Of a DNA stretch of 9,498 bases, positions 1 through 6,530 are shown piece by piece (the stretch's first letter is position 1; each line of letters opens with the position of its first letter). Both the position numbers and the translations under genes were made by a program. Location of the stretch: assembly GCF_030825805.1 (NCBI RefSeq), contig NZ_JAPJPF010000056.1:1-9498 (forward strand), in the 5' to 3' direction. This DNA is from Streptococcus sp. GTDB lineage: Bacteria > Bacillota > Bacilli > Lactobacillales > Streptococcaceae. The notes beneath the pieces were generated by a model that saw nothing but the letters and a program-made list of their open reading frames with translations, was not told where the DNA came from and made no database searches.

Positions 1-7
1 TCCTCCT
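1..7 (-). promoter_or_regulatory. Shine-Dalgarno of a gene starting left of the window
   Basis: Read on the minus strand this is AGGAGGA, a near-perfect anti-16S match placed directly after a structured leader. The start codon should lie a few bases outside the left edge. It is the only trace of that gene here, so its identity cannot be read from this window. Confidence 0.75.
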
Positions 8-65
8 TTGTGGTTTTGGCGGTAATTACAGATTTTTACCTCCCACAAGTATGCTCTACGCATAC
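8..65 (-). promoter_or_regulatory. Structured 5' leader (two hairpins), ribosomal-protein-leader-like
   Basis: On the minus strand two hairpins follow each other with no spacer. The first is a perfect 6-bp stem (49-54 with 60-65, 5-base loop). The second has an outer stem TTGTGG/CCACAA (43-48 with 8-13) and an inner stem GGTAA/TTACC (36-40 with 21-25), separated by an asymmetric internal loop. The ribosome site follows immediately. There is no T-tract, so this is not a terminator. Compact leaders of this kind, starting at the transcription start and ending at the ribosome site, are typical of autoregulated Firmicutes ribosomal-protein genes (L13, L19, L21 and S15 types). That class is an inference from shape; I did not match it to a specific family. 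Confidence 0.5.
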
Positions 66-71
66 CTTTCT

Positions 72-99
72 ATTATACACTATTTTCTTCCGAATGCAA
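72..99 (-). promoter_or_regulatory. Sigma-A promoter for the leftward gene
   Basis: On the minus strand a perfect -10 TATAAT (72-77) lies 16 bases downstream of TTGCAT (94-99), a 4/6 match to the -35 consensus. The start of transcription would fall near 65-66, exactly at the first leader hairpin, which supports both calls. Confidence 0.75.
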
Positions 100-137
100 G
101 AAAAAATTTCATTTCTATCACACTTTTTTTACTTTTG

Positions 138-146
138 TGATAAAAT
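138..146 (+). promoter_or_regulatory. Extended -10 promoter placing +1 at the ATG of the next gene
   Basis: TGaTAAAAT is an extended -10 element with hexamer at 141-146. No good -35 is visible 16-18 bases upstream, which is usual for extended -10 promoters. Six bases separate the hexamer from the ATG at 153, so the standard +1 position is the A of that ATG. A GGAGG at 147-151 lies between them and would not be transcribed. Confidence 0.6.
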
Positions 147-152
147 GGAGGT

Positions 153-497
153 ATGTTAATAAAAGTTGCTTCCCTTGTATTTATTTTTTTGACCCTGATT
201 CTCAGTGGGATTATTATTCGAGTCTTTAAACTGCGTCGATATGGTTGGAATTTTGCCGACCTGGCTTTTCCTCTTTTTGCGCTAGAATACTATTTAATTT
301 CAGATGCGGCTTACTATCATAATTTGTTGCCGCAATTGCTATTGGCCTTGTCCCTCTTAGCTATTGGCTTAACCATTTATTTTTTGAAAAAGAGACATAG
401 CTTTTATTATCCGAAATTTTTTAAATACTTTTGGCGAGCAGGCTTCCTCATTACTTTCTTCCTTTACCTCATTATGACGATCAGTCTCTTCATCTGA
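153..497 (+). CDS. Small four-helix membrane protein, DUF3397-like
   Basis: This 114-residue protein is almost entirely hydrophobic, with about four membrane helices (residues 3-23, 35-50, 59-77 and 95-113). Short basic connecting loops (KLRR near 26, KKRH near 79) suggest orientation by the positive-inside rule. Size, helix layout and the Asp in the second segment (ADLAFPLF) recall the DUF3397 family of Firmicutes membrane proteins; the function is unknown and I assign none. The ATG at 153 is the only reasonable start in frame. A GGAGG ends one base before it, too close to act as a ribosome site, while an extended -10 ends six bases before it, so a leaderless mRNA is likely. It stands alone between a divergent promoter and a convergent terminator. 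Confidence 0.8.
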   Translation: MLIKVASLVFIFLTLILSGIIIRVFKLRRYGWNFADLAFPLFALEYYLISDAAYYHNLLPQLLLALSLLAIGLTIYFLKKRHSFYYPKFFKYFWRAGFLITFFLYLIMTISLFI

Positions 498-511
498 TCT
501 ATAGCATCAAT

Positions 512-550
512 AAAACGGTATGAACTAAAATCATAGTTCATACCGTTTTT
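512..550. terminator. Bidirectional intrinsic terminator between convergent genes
   Basis: A perfect 16-bp stem (512-527 with 534-549) closes a 6-base loop. The stem starts with AAAA and ends with TTTT(T), so it can end transcripts from both sides. It sits between the stop of the membrane-protein gene (495-497) and the stop of the ATPase gene (551-553). Confidence 0.92.
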
Positions 551-2896
551 CTATTTGTTTCTGGACTTATGCAGACGGGTCACTAAGGAATAAATAAGAC
601 GATTCATCAACCACAAGACTCCTTCCATGACCAGTCCTAGGACAAGGGTCATGATCCAGCCAGTCAGATGAAGATGGCTGAGATTAAAAATGGAAGAAAA
701 TACAAAAACCGACAGGCAAAATCCAGCTATATTCAGAAGGATGATGCCCAATTTTACATGATTAAAGGGGAGGCTGAGTTGGTATACTTTTGTAAAGCCA
801 ATCAAAGCCAGCAAGTAGATAGAGATGGTCGAAATTTCTCCCTGACTTAATGCAAGGAAAGGACCCAGAATCACAAGGAAAAGGACTGATATGAGATTGG
901 TCAAGGCAGCTGGAAGAGCTTGCTCTATCACGGTTTCAATAAAGTCTCCTTCTATCCGGGCACGATTCTTCTCCAAGGCAAGCAAGAAACCGGGGATTCC
1001 AATGGTAAATCCACTGATCAAGGACATCTGAGAAGCCTGGATGGGATAGGTGAAACTAAATAGAATGGCCAAAATAGCCAATAAAATTGAAAAGATATTC
1101 TTGACCAAAAAGAGACTCGCCGAACGTTGAATATTGTTGACCACTCGGCGACCTTCATCCACAATAGATGGCATGTGAGAGAAGTCTGAATCTAAAAGCA
1201 CAACCTGGGCCACCTTTTTGGTCGCATCATGTCCCGTATTCATGGCAATACTACAATCAGCCTTTTTCATAGCAAGGATATCATTGACCCCATCTCCTGT
1301 CATTCCAACCTTATGACCATCCGCCTGCAAGCTCTCTACGAGAATTTGTTTTTGTTCTGGACTAACTCGTCCAAAGACGGTGTAGGTCCGTGCCGCCTCT
1401 ACTACCTCCTCACGCGTCTTGAGCTGACTAGCATCGACCACTTGATCCGCATGAGGAATACCTGCTTTTTGAGCAACGGCAGCAACTGTCACAGGATGAT
1501 CCCCTGAAATAACCTTGATGGTCACCCCTTGTTTTTGGAAATAAGCAAAGGTTTCAGGAGCAGTCGATCGTACAGGATTCTCCAAGACCAAAGCTAGGAG
1601 GGGAAGGACTGGAGCTTCTAATACTTCCGTCAATTGCTCCCCCTGGTAATGCCCCAAAATAAGGACACGCGCCCCTCGTTCAATCTCTCGCTGCCAGACT
1701 TCTTGGTAAGCATCGAGATCATCTCGAAGCAAAACATCCGGCGCCCCTAACAGGTAGATCCCTTCTTGGAACTGAAGGCCCCCAAATTTCTTCTTAGATG
1801 AAAAAGGAAGACGGTCTTGAACGGTCCATACTTGGGTGGGTTGGACTGAGTGATACTGCCGAATGGCCGTAATAGTATCATTCTGATCCTCACTTGCTTG
1901 GAGATAGTGACTTAATATTTCTCTGCCTTCTTTTTCAGCTAGTGCCAAGGGGAGGAGCTCACTCACCTGCATCCTGTGTTCGGTAATGGTTCCCGTCTTG
2001 TCTAGACAAAGGACGTCGATACGAGATAGGGTTTCAATCCCCTTCATACTGTTGAGTAGGACCTTTTGAAGGGCTAAACGGGTTGCTCCAAGCACCAAGG
2101 CCAGGGTCATTAAGAGGTAGAGCCCTTCTGGAATCATCCCAATGATGGCACCGACCATGGAGGTAATGCTAACTTTGAGGGAGTCTTGATTTCCTAGATA
2201 ACTCTGCAAGAACAAGAGCAAGCCAATCGGGATGAGAATCATTCCGATCATTCGGACGAGACCATCCACAGCATGAACCATTTCGGATTCTTCGTGTCCC
2301 TTGACTTTCTTAGCAGATAGACTCAGCTGATTAATATAAGATGCATCTCCTACTTGTTCCAAGACGGCAACTGCTTGACCTGAGATAACAAAACTTCCTG
2401 ACATGAGTTTCTGATTCTCACCTTTAGGGATTTCATCTGCTTCACCTGTTAATTGAGACTCATCGACCATGATCGAGCCATCCAGAACCTTGGCATCCGC
2501 ATAGATCTGATCCCCTGCTTGGAACAAGACGACATCCCCCTCTACCACCTGGTCGACAGGAAGATCCAGCCGTTCTCCTTCACGAATCACTCGAGCTTTC
2601 TCCACTTGAAGGAGGCGCATCTTATTCAAAATCCGACGGGACCGCAATTCTTGAACAATCCCAATCAAGGAGTTAACGACCACAATGGGAACAAATAACA
2701 TATTGTTCCAAGACCGTACTAGTATCAATAAGATAGCTAGAATACCAAAAACCAGGTTGAAATAGGTAAAAACATTTGAATAAATTATCTCTCTGGTCGA
2801 CTTTTCTGCCGTGATGGTTACTCGATTTTGTTTGCCTTCTCTAATTCTGCTTTGGACTTGCTCATTCGTTAGTCCGCCATATCGCTTCTCTTCCAT
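551..2896 (-). CDS. P-type cation-transporting ATPase, CtpE-like
   Basis: This 781-residue ATP-driven cation pump lies in the cytoplasmic membrane. Helix pairs come first (about 43-60, 66-82), then the actuator domain with TGE at 150-152, then M3/M4 (about 212-232, 244-272) with PEGL at 256-259 as the ion-site motif. The phosphorylated Asp is D299 in DKTGT. The nucleotide domain has LLGAPD near 382 in place of the usual KGAPE. The hinge is TGDGVND at 533-539, followed by six C-terminal helices. There is no N-terminal heavy-metal domain or CPC motif, so it is not a copper/cadmium pump. PEGL without a following Pro and the overall length resemble mycobacterial CtpE, a reported Ca2+ transporter; the substrate here is inferred, with Ca2+ first choice. 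The ribosome site is weak (AAGAAG). The VOC gene lies 84 bases upstream with no terminator between, so cotranscription is likely. Confidence 0.93.
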   Translation of the reverse strand: MEEKRYGGLTNEQVQSRIREGKQNRVTITAEKSTREIIYSNVFTYFNLVFGILAILLILVRSWNNMLFVPIVVVNSLIGIVQELRSRRILNKMRLLQVEKARVIREGERLDLPVDQVVEGDVVLFQAGDQIYADAKVLDGSIMVDESQLTGEADEIPKGENQKLMSGSFVISGQAVAVLEQVGDASYINQLSLSAKKVKGHEESEMVHAVDGLVRMIGMILIPIGLLLFLQSYLGNQDSLKVSITSMVGAIIGMIPEGLYLLMTLALVLGATRLALQKVLLNSMKGIETLSRIDVLCLDKTGTITEHRMQVSELLPLALAEKEGREILSHYLQASEDQNDTITAIRQYHSVQPTQVWTVQDRLPFSSKKKFGGLQFQEGIYLLGAPDVLLRDDLDAYQEVWQREIERGARVLILGHYQGEQLTEVLEAPVLPLLALVLENPVRSTAPETFAYFQKQGVTIKVISGDHPVTVAAVAQKAGIPHADQVVDASQLKTREEVVEAARTYTVFGRVSPEQKQILVESLQADGHKVGMTGDGVNDILAMKKADCSIAMNTGHDATKKVAQVVLLDSDFSHMPSIVDEGRRVVNNIQRSASLFLVKNIFSILLAILAILFSFTYPIQASQMSLISGFTIGIPGFLLALEKNRARIEGDFIETVIEQALPAALTNLISVLFLVILGPFLALSQGEISTISIYLLALIGFTKVYQLSLPFNHVKLGIILLNIAGFCLSVFVFSSIFNLSHLHLTGWIMTLVLGLVMEGVLWLMNRLIYSLVTRLHKSRNK

Positions 2897-2980
2897 ATTT
2901 TCTTCTTTCTTATTTCTGTATCTAGTTTAGCAAAAGGAATGTCTTCTGGCTTGAGACTAGAGACCGAAGATTTTTTATAC

Positions 2981-3367
2981 CTACTCGTGGAGTTCCAGAG
3001 GCAAGCCATCTGGATCAAAGAAGAAGGCCATTTTGCGCCCATCAAAATCATCCACTCGTAGCTCTGTATGAGGGATCCCTAATTGGTCAAACTCTACTAA
3101 ACAGGCTTGAACATCTTCCACTCGAAAAGCAAGATGACGAAGACCTGTATGCTCTGGATGAGGGAGAAAGGGTCTCTTTGGGGCATCTGGTTTGATAAAT
3201 ATTTCCAAGATCAGATTTCCCTTTCGAATATTAAAGAGAATATCCTGCTTTTCTGGCCGATGGTGTTCGTCTAAAGGTTCAAAGCCTAATTTATCTACAT
3301 AAAATTCTCTGGTTTTGTCATAATCGTGGCCAATAATGGCAATATGGTGAATGGTATCGAGGTGCAT
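2981..3367 (-). CDS. VOC-family metalloenzyme, YaeR/glyoxalase-like
   Basis: This 128-residue protein has two beta-alpha-beta-beta-beta halves, the size of single-domain vicinal-oxygen-chelate enzymes. Likely metal ligands are H8 (HHIAI), E55 (ILEIF), H78 (GLRHLAF) and E125 (PLELHE), the pattern of glyoxalase-I-like proteins. As I recall E. coli YaeR, the match is close over GLRHLAF and DPDGLPLEL. It is therefore probably a cytoplasmic lactoylglutathione-lyase-like or detoxifying enzyme, but streptococcal VOC substrates vary and the reaction is not proved by sequence. The ATG at 3365-3367 has AAGGA six bases upstream. It follows the ftsK terminator directly and leads into the ATPase gene, so it is probably the first gene of a two-gene unit. 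Confidence 0.88.
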   Translation of the reverse strand: MHLDTIHHIAIIGHDYDKTREFYVDKLGFEPLDEHHRPEKQDILFNIRKGNLILEIFIKPDAPKRPFLPHPEHTGLRHLAFRVEDVQACLVEFDQLGIPHTELRVDDFDGRKMAFFFDPDGLPLELHE

Positions 3368-3386
3368 CTGCTATCCTTTTCTTTTT

Positions 3387-3392
3387 ATTGTA
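3387..3392 (-). promoter_or_regulatory. Possible -10 of the VOC gene, abutting the ftsK terminator
   Basis: On the minus strand this reads TACAAT. It would put +1 about 12 bases before the VOC ATG and just ahead of its AAGGA. The matching -35 would have to lie inside the upstream terminator stem-loop and is poor. A good TTGACA at 3431-3436 is too far away (38 bases) to pair with it. Confidence 0.35.
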
Positions 3393-3395
3393 AAG

Positions 3396-3424
3396 AAAAC
3401 CTGCCCCTTTTACAGGCAGGTTTT
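3396..3424 (-). terminator. Intrinsic terminator of ftsK
   Basis: A 10-bp stem (AAAACCTGCC, 3396-3405, with 3415-3424) closes a 9-base loop. On the minus strand it is followed by TTTTCTTT and lies 44 bases after the ftsK stop. The plus strand also ends in T5, so it could act in both directions, although no plus-strand gene enters it. Confidence 0.85.
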
Positions 3425-3467
3425 TGCTATTGTCAAATATCTCATTCCTTCTTCGTTTAAAGAAAGA

Positions 3468-5819
3468 TTAATTGGTCTGCAAGACCTTTCTTGGCTTGGT
3501 TCCTTCAGCTGGTCCGATGACACCTGCTGCTTCCAAGTCTTCCATGAGGCGAGTCGCCCGATTAAAGCCAACTGATAAGCGACGCTGAATCATCGACGCA
3601 CTGGCTTTTTGGGTCTCGATCACGAGCGCTTTGGCCTCTTCAAAGAGAGGATCGCCTTCATCAGAGCCACCCATACCACCATCAAAGTCCGACTCTGATA
3701 CTTCGCCTGGATCAAAGGCATCATCATAATCAGCTTCTGCCTGCTCTTTAACAAAGTTCACAATCCGCTCCACATCATCATCTGAGATAAAGGACCCTTG
3801 TAGACGAATCGGATGATTTTCATCGATCGGTTTAAAGAGCATGTCCCCACGACCGAGCAATTTCTCCGCCCCATTTTCATCCAAGATGGTCCGTGAGTCG
3901 GTCCCAGATGATACCGCAAAAGCAACACGGGAAGGTACATTGGCCTTGATCAAACCTGAAATAACATCAACCGATGGCCGTTGGGTCGCAAGGATCATGT
4001 GGATCCCTGCCGCTCGCGCCTTCTGTCCAAGACGAATAATAGCATCTTCCACTTCTTTACTTGCCACCATCATCAAGTCTGCCAACTCATCGACAATGAC
4101 CACAATCAATGGAAGTGGTACTTGCTTCATCTCAGACTGGGTATTGTACTCCGCAACCTTGGCATTAAAGCCAGCAATATTCCGAGCACCCACTTTCGAG
4201 AAGAGTTCGTAGCGATTTTCCATCTCATCGACAACCTTTTGTAGGGCCCGACTGGCCTTGCGTGGGTTGGTCACCACTGGGATCAAAAGGTGGGGAATAT
4301 CATTGTAGACAGAAAGCTCCACCATCTTTGGATCGACCATCATAAACTTAACTTCGTCCGGACGGGCCTTCATCAAGATACTCGAAATGATCCCATTAAC
4401 CGCAACCGATTTACCAGATCCGGTAGAACCAGCTACCAAGAGGTGGGGCATCCGGGCCAAATCAAAGGTCCGAGCTGAACCATCTACAGCCTTCCCAAGA
4501 GGAATCTCAAGGAGTTTAGCTGGGTCTGTTTTGGACTGCTCCCACAATTCACGGAAGGAGACCGTCGCAATCTCTGAATTGGGCACTTCAATTCCGACCA
4601 GAGACTTCCCTGGAATCGGTGCTTCGATCCGCACATCCTTGGCTGCTAGGGCCAAGGCTAAATCATCTGCTAGGTTGGAGATGCGGTTGACCCGCACACC
4701 GACAGCCGGCTTGACCTCATATTTGGTGACAGAAGGACCGATTTCCGCCCGTTCCACTGTCGCCTTGATGTTAAAGCTTGCAAAGGTTTCTTCCAGAATG
4801 CGGATATTTTGGCGAACGATGTTCTTCTCTTTGGATTGGTTTTTCGGTTTGTCAGGTGCGAAGAGATCAATCGTTGGAAGTTTGTACTGAAGGAGTTCCT
4901 TAGGTGTGAAGTCCACAGTGACTTCTTCATCCATATCCTCCTCAGGAAGTTCTTCCATTTCCTCTGGATTGTCTTCTGGCCAGTCTTCCGAATAACCTTC
5001 TTCTTCATTTGGTAGATAGATTTGAGGGTAGGACTCCTCTACAGGCGTTTCTGCTTCGATCACAGGTTCCATGACCTCACCTGTCTCAAGATCTACAGGA
5101 TAGCCTTCTGTGCTCACGGGACTAGCTTCTGCAAGTTGCTCGATGCGGGCAGCCTCCTCTGCTTCTGCTTGAAGGACTTTCTTCTCTTCACGCTCGACAA
5201 AGCGCTCTTGACGACGAATTTCCCGTTTTTCCATAAAGGAGTGAAAAGCTGCGACAGCCTGCTCATACAAGTCATAAACCGAATAAGAACTCATCAAGAG
5301 AAGTCCTAGTACGATCAAGAGACCTCCAATGAAATAAGTCCCGATGTTCGAAAGCAAGAAGGCAATCGGCGTGTACAAGATAGCACCCAGTAAACCACCT
5401 CCTGCAAAAGAAGAGACGCGAAGGTGCACGAGGTCCCCTAAAATACGTGATAGGGTTGGCCCTAAAGAAGAGCCTTCAAGTTTCAAGAGGGAGACAAAGT
5501 AAGCTTGATAGATCAGTAGCAAGCCTGCAAAAAGACTTAAAAAGCCAGACAAGGTTCCCTCATGCTTTTCAATCCATTTGAAAAAGAAGAGGTAGAAAAT
5601 AACAGCCGTCATTGCGACATAAGCCAAACTACCTACCAAGAGCCGGATAAGGTTGTAGGTCACTATGCCTAAGGCTCCTAATCGTAAAAAGGCGAAAATG
5701 AAGACGAGAGTTAAGACAATCGTCATGATCATTCGACGAATTGCTTTTTTTCTTTCTATTTCTGCTTTAGACAGTCGTCTCGTCGACCGTGTTTTTTTTG
5801 ATTGATTATTGTTTGCCAT
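3468..5819 (-). CDS. ftsK: DNA translocase FtsK/SpoIIIE
   Basis: This 783-residue septal DNA pump uses ATP to move chromosome ends out of the closing division septum. The length is close to B. subtilis SpoIIIE. The N-terminus is basic, then four or five membrane helices fall between about 31 and 176. A charged linker follows (about 195-330), strongly acidic at 271-300. The motor has Walker A GSTGSGKS at 464-471, Walker B IVDE around 575-578, and the conserved [10 protein letters not shown] stretch at 611-620. A winged-helix gamma domain (about 724-783) should read orienting DNA motifs and contact the recombinase; in streptococci this is XerS at difSL, known from the family and not seen here. 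All elements are intact. The ATG at 5817-5819 lies only seven bases after an extended -10, so the mRNA may be leaderless. It is a single gene bounded by terminators. Confidence 0.97.
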   Translation of the reverse strand: MANNNQSKKTRSTRRLSKAEIERKKAIRRMIMTIVLTLVFIFAFLRLGALGIVTYNLIRLLVGSLAYVAMTAVIFYLFFFKWIEKHEGTLSGFLSLFAGLLLIYQAYFVSLLKLEGSSLGPTLSRILGDLVHLRVSSFAGGGLLGAILYTPIAFLLSNIGTYFIGGLLIVLGLLLMSSYSVYDLYEQAVAAFHSFMEKREIRRQERFVEREEKKVLQAEAEEAARIEQLAEASPVSTEGYPVDLETGEVMEPVIEAETPVEESYPQIYLPNEEEGYSEDWPEDNPEEMEELPEEDMDEEVTVDFTPKELLQYKLPTIDLFAPDKPKNQSKEKNIVRQNIRILEETFASFNIKATVERAEIGPSVTKYEVKPAVGVRVNRISNLADDLALALAAKDVRIEAPIPGKSLVGIEVPNSEIATVSFRELWEQSKTDPAKLLEIPLGKAVDGSARTFDLARMPHLLVAGSTGSGKSVAVNGIISSILMKARPDEVKFMMVDPKMVELSVYNDIPHLLIPVVTNPRKASRALQKVVDEMENRYELFSKVGARNIAGFNAKVAEYNTQSEMKQVPLPLIVVIVDELADLMMVASKEVEDAIIRLGQKARAAGIHMILATQRPSVDVISGLIKANVPSRVAFAVSSGTDSRTILDENGAEKLLGRGDMLFKPIDENHPIRLQGSFISDDDVERIVNFVKEQAEADYDDAFDPGEVSESDFDGGMGGSDEGDPLFEEAKALVIETQKASASMIQRRLSVGFNRATRLMEDLEAAGVIGPAEGTKPRKVLQTN

Positions 5820-5826
5820 AACCTTT

Positions 5827-5835
5827 ATTATACCA
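5827..5835 (-). promoter_or_regulatory. Extended -10 promoter of ftsK
   Basis: On the minus strand this is TGgTATAAT: a perfect -10 hexamer (5827-5832) plus the TG extension. No TTGACA-like box occurs 16-18 bases upstream. Seven bases (AAAGGTT) separate the hexamer from the ATG, putting +1 at or one base before the start codon. The AAAGG in that gap is too near both +1 and the ATG to be a normal ribosome site. Confidence 0.7.
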
Positions 5836-5844
5836 CATTTCTAG

Positions 5845-5858
5845 ACTAGTTCTCTAGT
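5845..5858. repeat. 14-bp inverted repeat over the ftsK -35 region
   Basis: ACTAG-TTCT-CTAGT is a perfect 5-bp inverted repeat with a 4-base centre. It covers the place where a -35 box would sit for the ftsK -10 (about 5850-5855). A further CTAG at 5841-5844 overlaps it in register. This could be an operator or activator site, but short AT-rich palindromes also arise by chance. Confidence 0.4.
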
Positions 5859-5894
5859 AAAATCCTTTTCTGCGATTTACGAAAACAACAAGAA

Positions 5895-5917
5895 AACAGT
5901 ACCACTCAGATACTGTT
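5895..5917 (-). terminator. Terminator of the SAP-like gene
   Basis: A 7-bp stem (AACAGTA, 5895-5901, with TACTGTT, 5911-5917) has a 9-base loop. On the minus strand it is followed by a T-rich run (TTCTTGTTGTTTTC). It begins three bases after the stop codon at 5920-5922. The stem is short and AT-rich, so termination may be partial. Confidence 0.6.
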
Positions 5918-5919
5918 AC

Positions 5920-6414
5920 TTATAGATTTTTCTTGGGATGGCGGTCGATGATGGCTTGATGCTCTTCCAAGGCTTGCTTTCCTTTCTCCGTCAACTGATA
6001 GCCCCGAACCGAGAACTGTTGTGCTAGCTCTTCCTCTGTAAAGTGATTCGCCAAAGCTTGGTTCAAATCGGATGCTTTCATCTTGGACAAGCCAGCGACT
6101 CCTTTCTTTTTGAGAATGGCTTTTTTCATGGTCGCATTGATGTGGTCCAGCGAATCAAAAGCGGATTCGATACAAGCATACCCCTTATCTACCAAAACTT
6201 TCACATGTTCCGGCGCATGAATCCCATAGGTGTATTCAAAGTACTTAGGAAACCAAGTCTCTGTCGTAAACATTCCAAAGTTGATCCGCCACAAGAGAAT
6301 GATATCCCCCTCAAGTAAGCTGTCTTGGAGGAGCTCCATCTTTCTCTTCGAAACGGGCTTAGGATCCACCAACCAAGCTCCCAAATTCCTATCAGGCGAA
6401 ATATAGGGTTCCAC
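5920..6414 (-). CDS. SAP-domain-like hypothetical protein, 5' end probably frameshifted
   Basis: The open frame gives 164 residues from a GTG at 6412-6414. Residues 54-80 form an aromatic-rich segment (WFPKYFEYTYGI). Residues 86-125 look like a SAP-type helix-extended-helix nucleic-acid-binding fold, and the end has YQLTEKGKQAL, as in small Firmicutes SAP-domain proteins. No further function can be read. The GTG has no ribosome site, and the frame stays open and protein-like upstream of it (YYVDHE) but contains no start codon. One frame over, an ATG at 6449-6451 has GGAG six bases before it and encodes MPTISD. The native gene therefore probably runs 5920-6451 with a one-base shift near 6425-6436. 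This could be a recent mutation making a pseudogene, or a sequencing error. The family call is tentative. Confidence 0.6.
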   Translation of the reverse strand: MEPYISPDRNLGAWLVDPKPVSKRKMELLQDSLLEGDIILLWRINFGMFTTETWFPKYFEYTYGIHAPEHVKVLVDKGYACIESAFDSLDHINATMKKAILKKKGVAGLSKMKASDLNQALANHFTEEELAQQFSVRGYQLTEKGKQALEEHQAIIDRHPKKNL

Positions 6415-6415
6415 C

Positions 6416-6451
6416 TCATGATCTACATAATATATCTGAAATAGTAGGCAT
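6416..6451 (-). pseudogene. Detached N-terminal piece of the SAP-like gene
   Basis: This 11-codon frame starts at an ATG preceded by GGAG with six-base spacing (SD at 6458-6461) and ends at a TGA at 6416-6418. It encodes MPTISDILCRS. Its first six residues join naturally onto the YYVDHEVEPY sequence of the downstream frame if one base is removed in the run at 6425-6436. It is therefore read as the original start of the 5920-6414 gene. Confidence 0.5.
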
Positions 6452-6530
6452 CTGTTTCTCCATTTTGATCATCTCTCTCTTGAACTAATTAAAACTTCAT
6501 TTGAAAACATACTGTTATGTAGGGTGATTC

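Noticed and set aside
147..151. GGAGG as the ribosome site of the gene at 153.
   Set aside because: Only one base separates it from the ATG, and by promoter position it lies upstream of +1. No usual start codon occurs at a proper distance downstream.
2897..2980. Protein-like reading (SSLKPEDIPFAKLDTEI) in the gap between the VOC and ATPase genes.
   Set aside because: It is in a different frame from the VOC gene, which already ends at the family's normal C-terminus (PLELHE). It has no start or ribosome site of its own, so it is probably chance.
3841..4890. Long open frames on the plus strand opposite ftsK (for example 4387-4890 and 3841-4212).
   Set aside because: They lie wholly antisense to an intact, highly conserved translocase, have no ribosome sites, and their composition reflects the complementary codons of ftsK.
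6507..6520. Small hairpin (ACATA/TATGT) followed by TTTT on the minus strand, after the TPR-like gene.
   Set aside because: A 5-bp mostly AT stem is too weak to call as a terminator without expression data.
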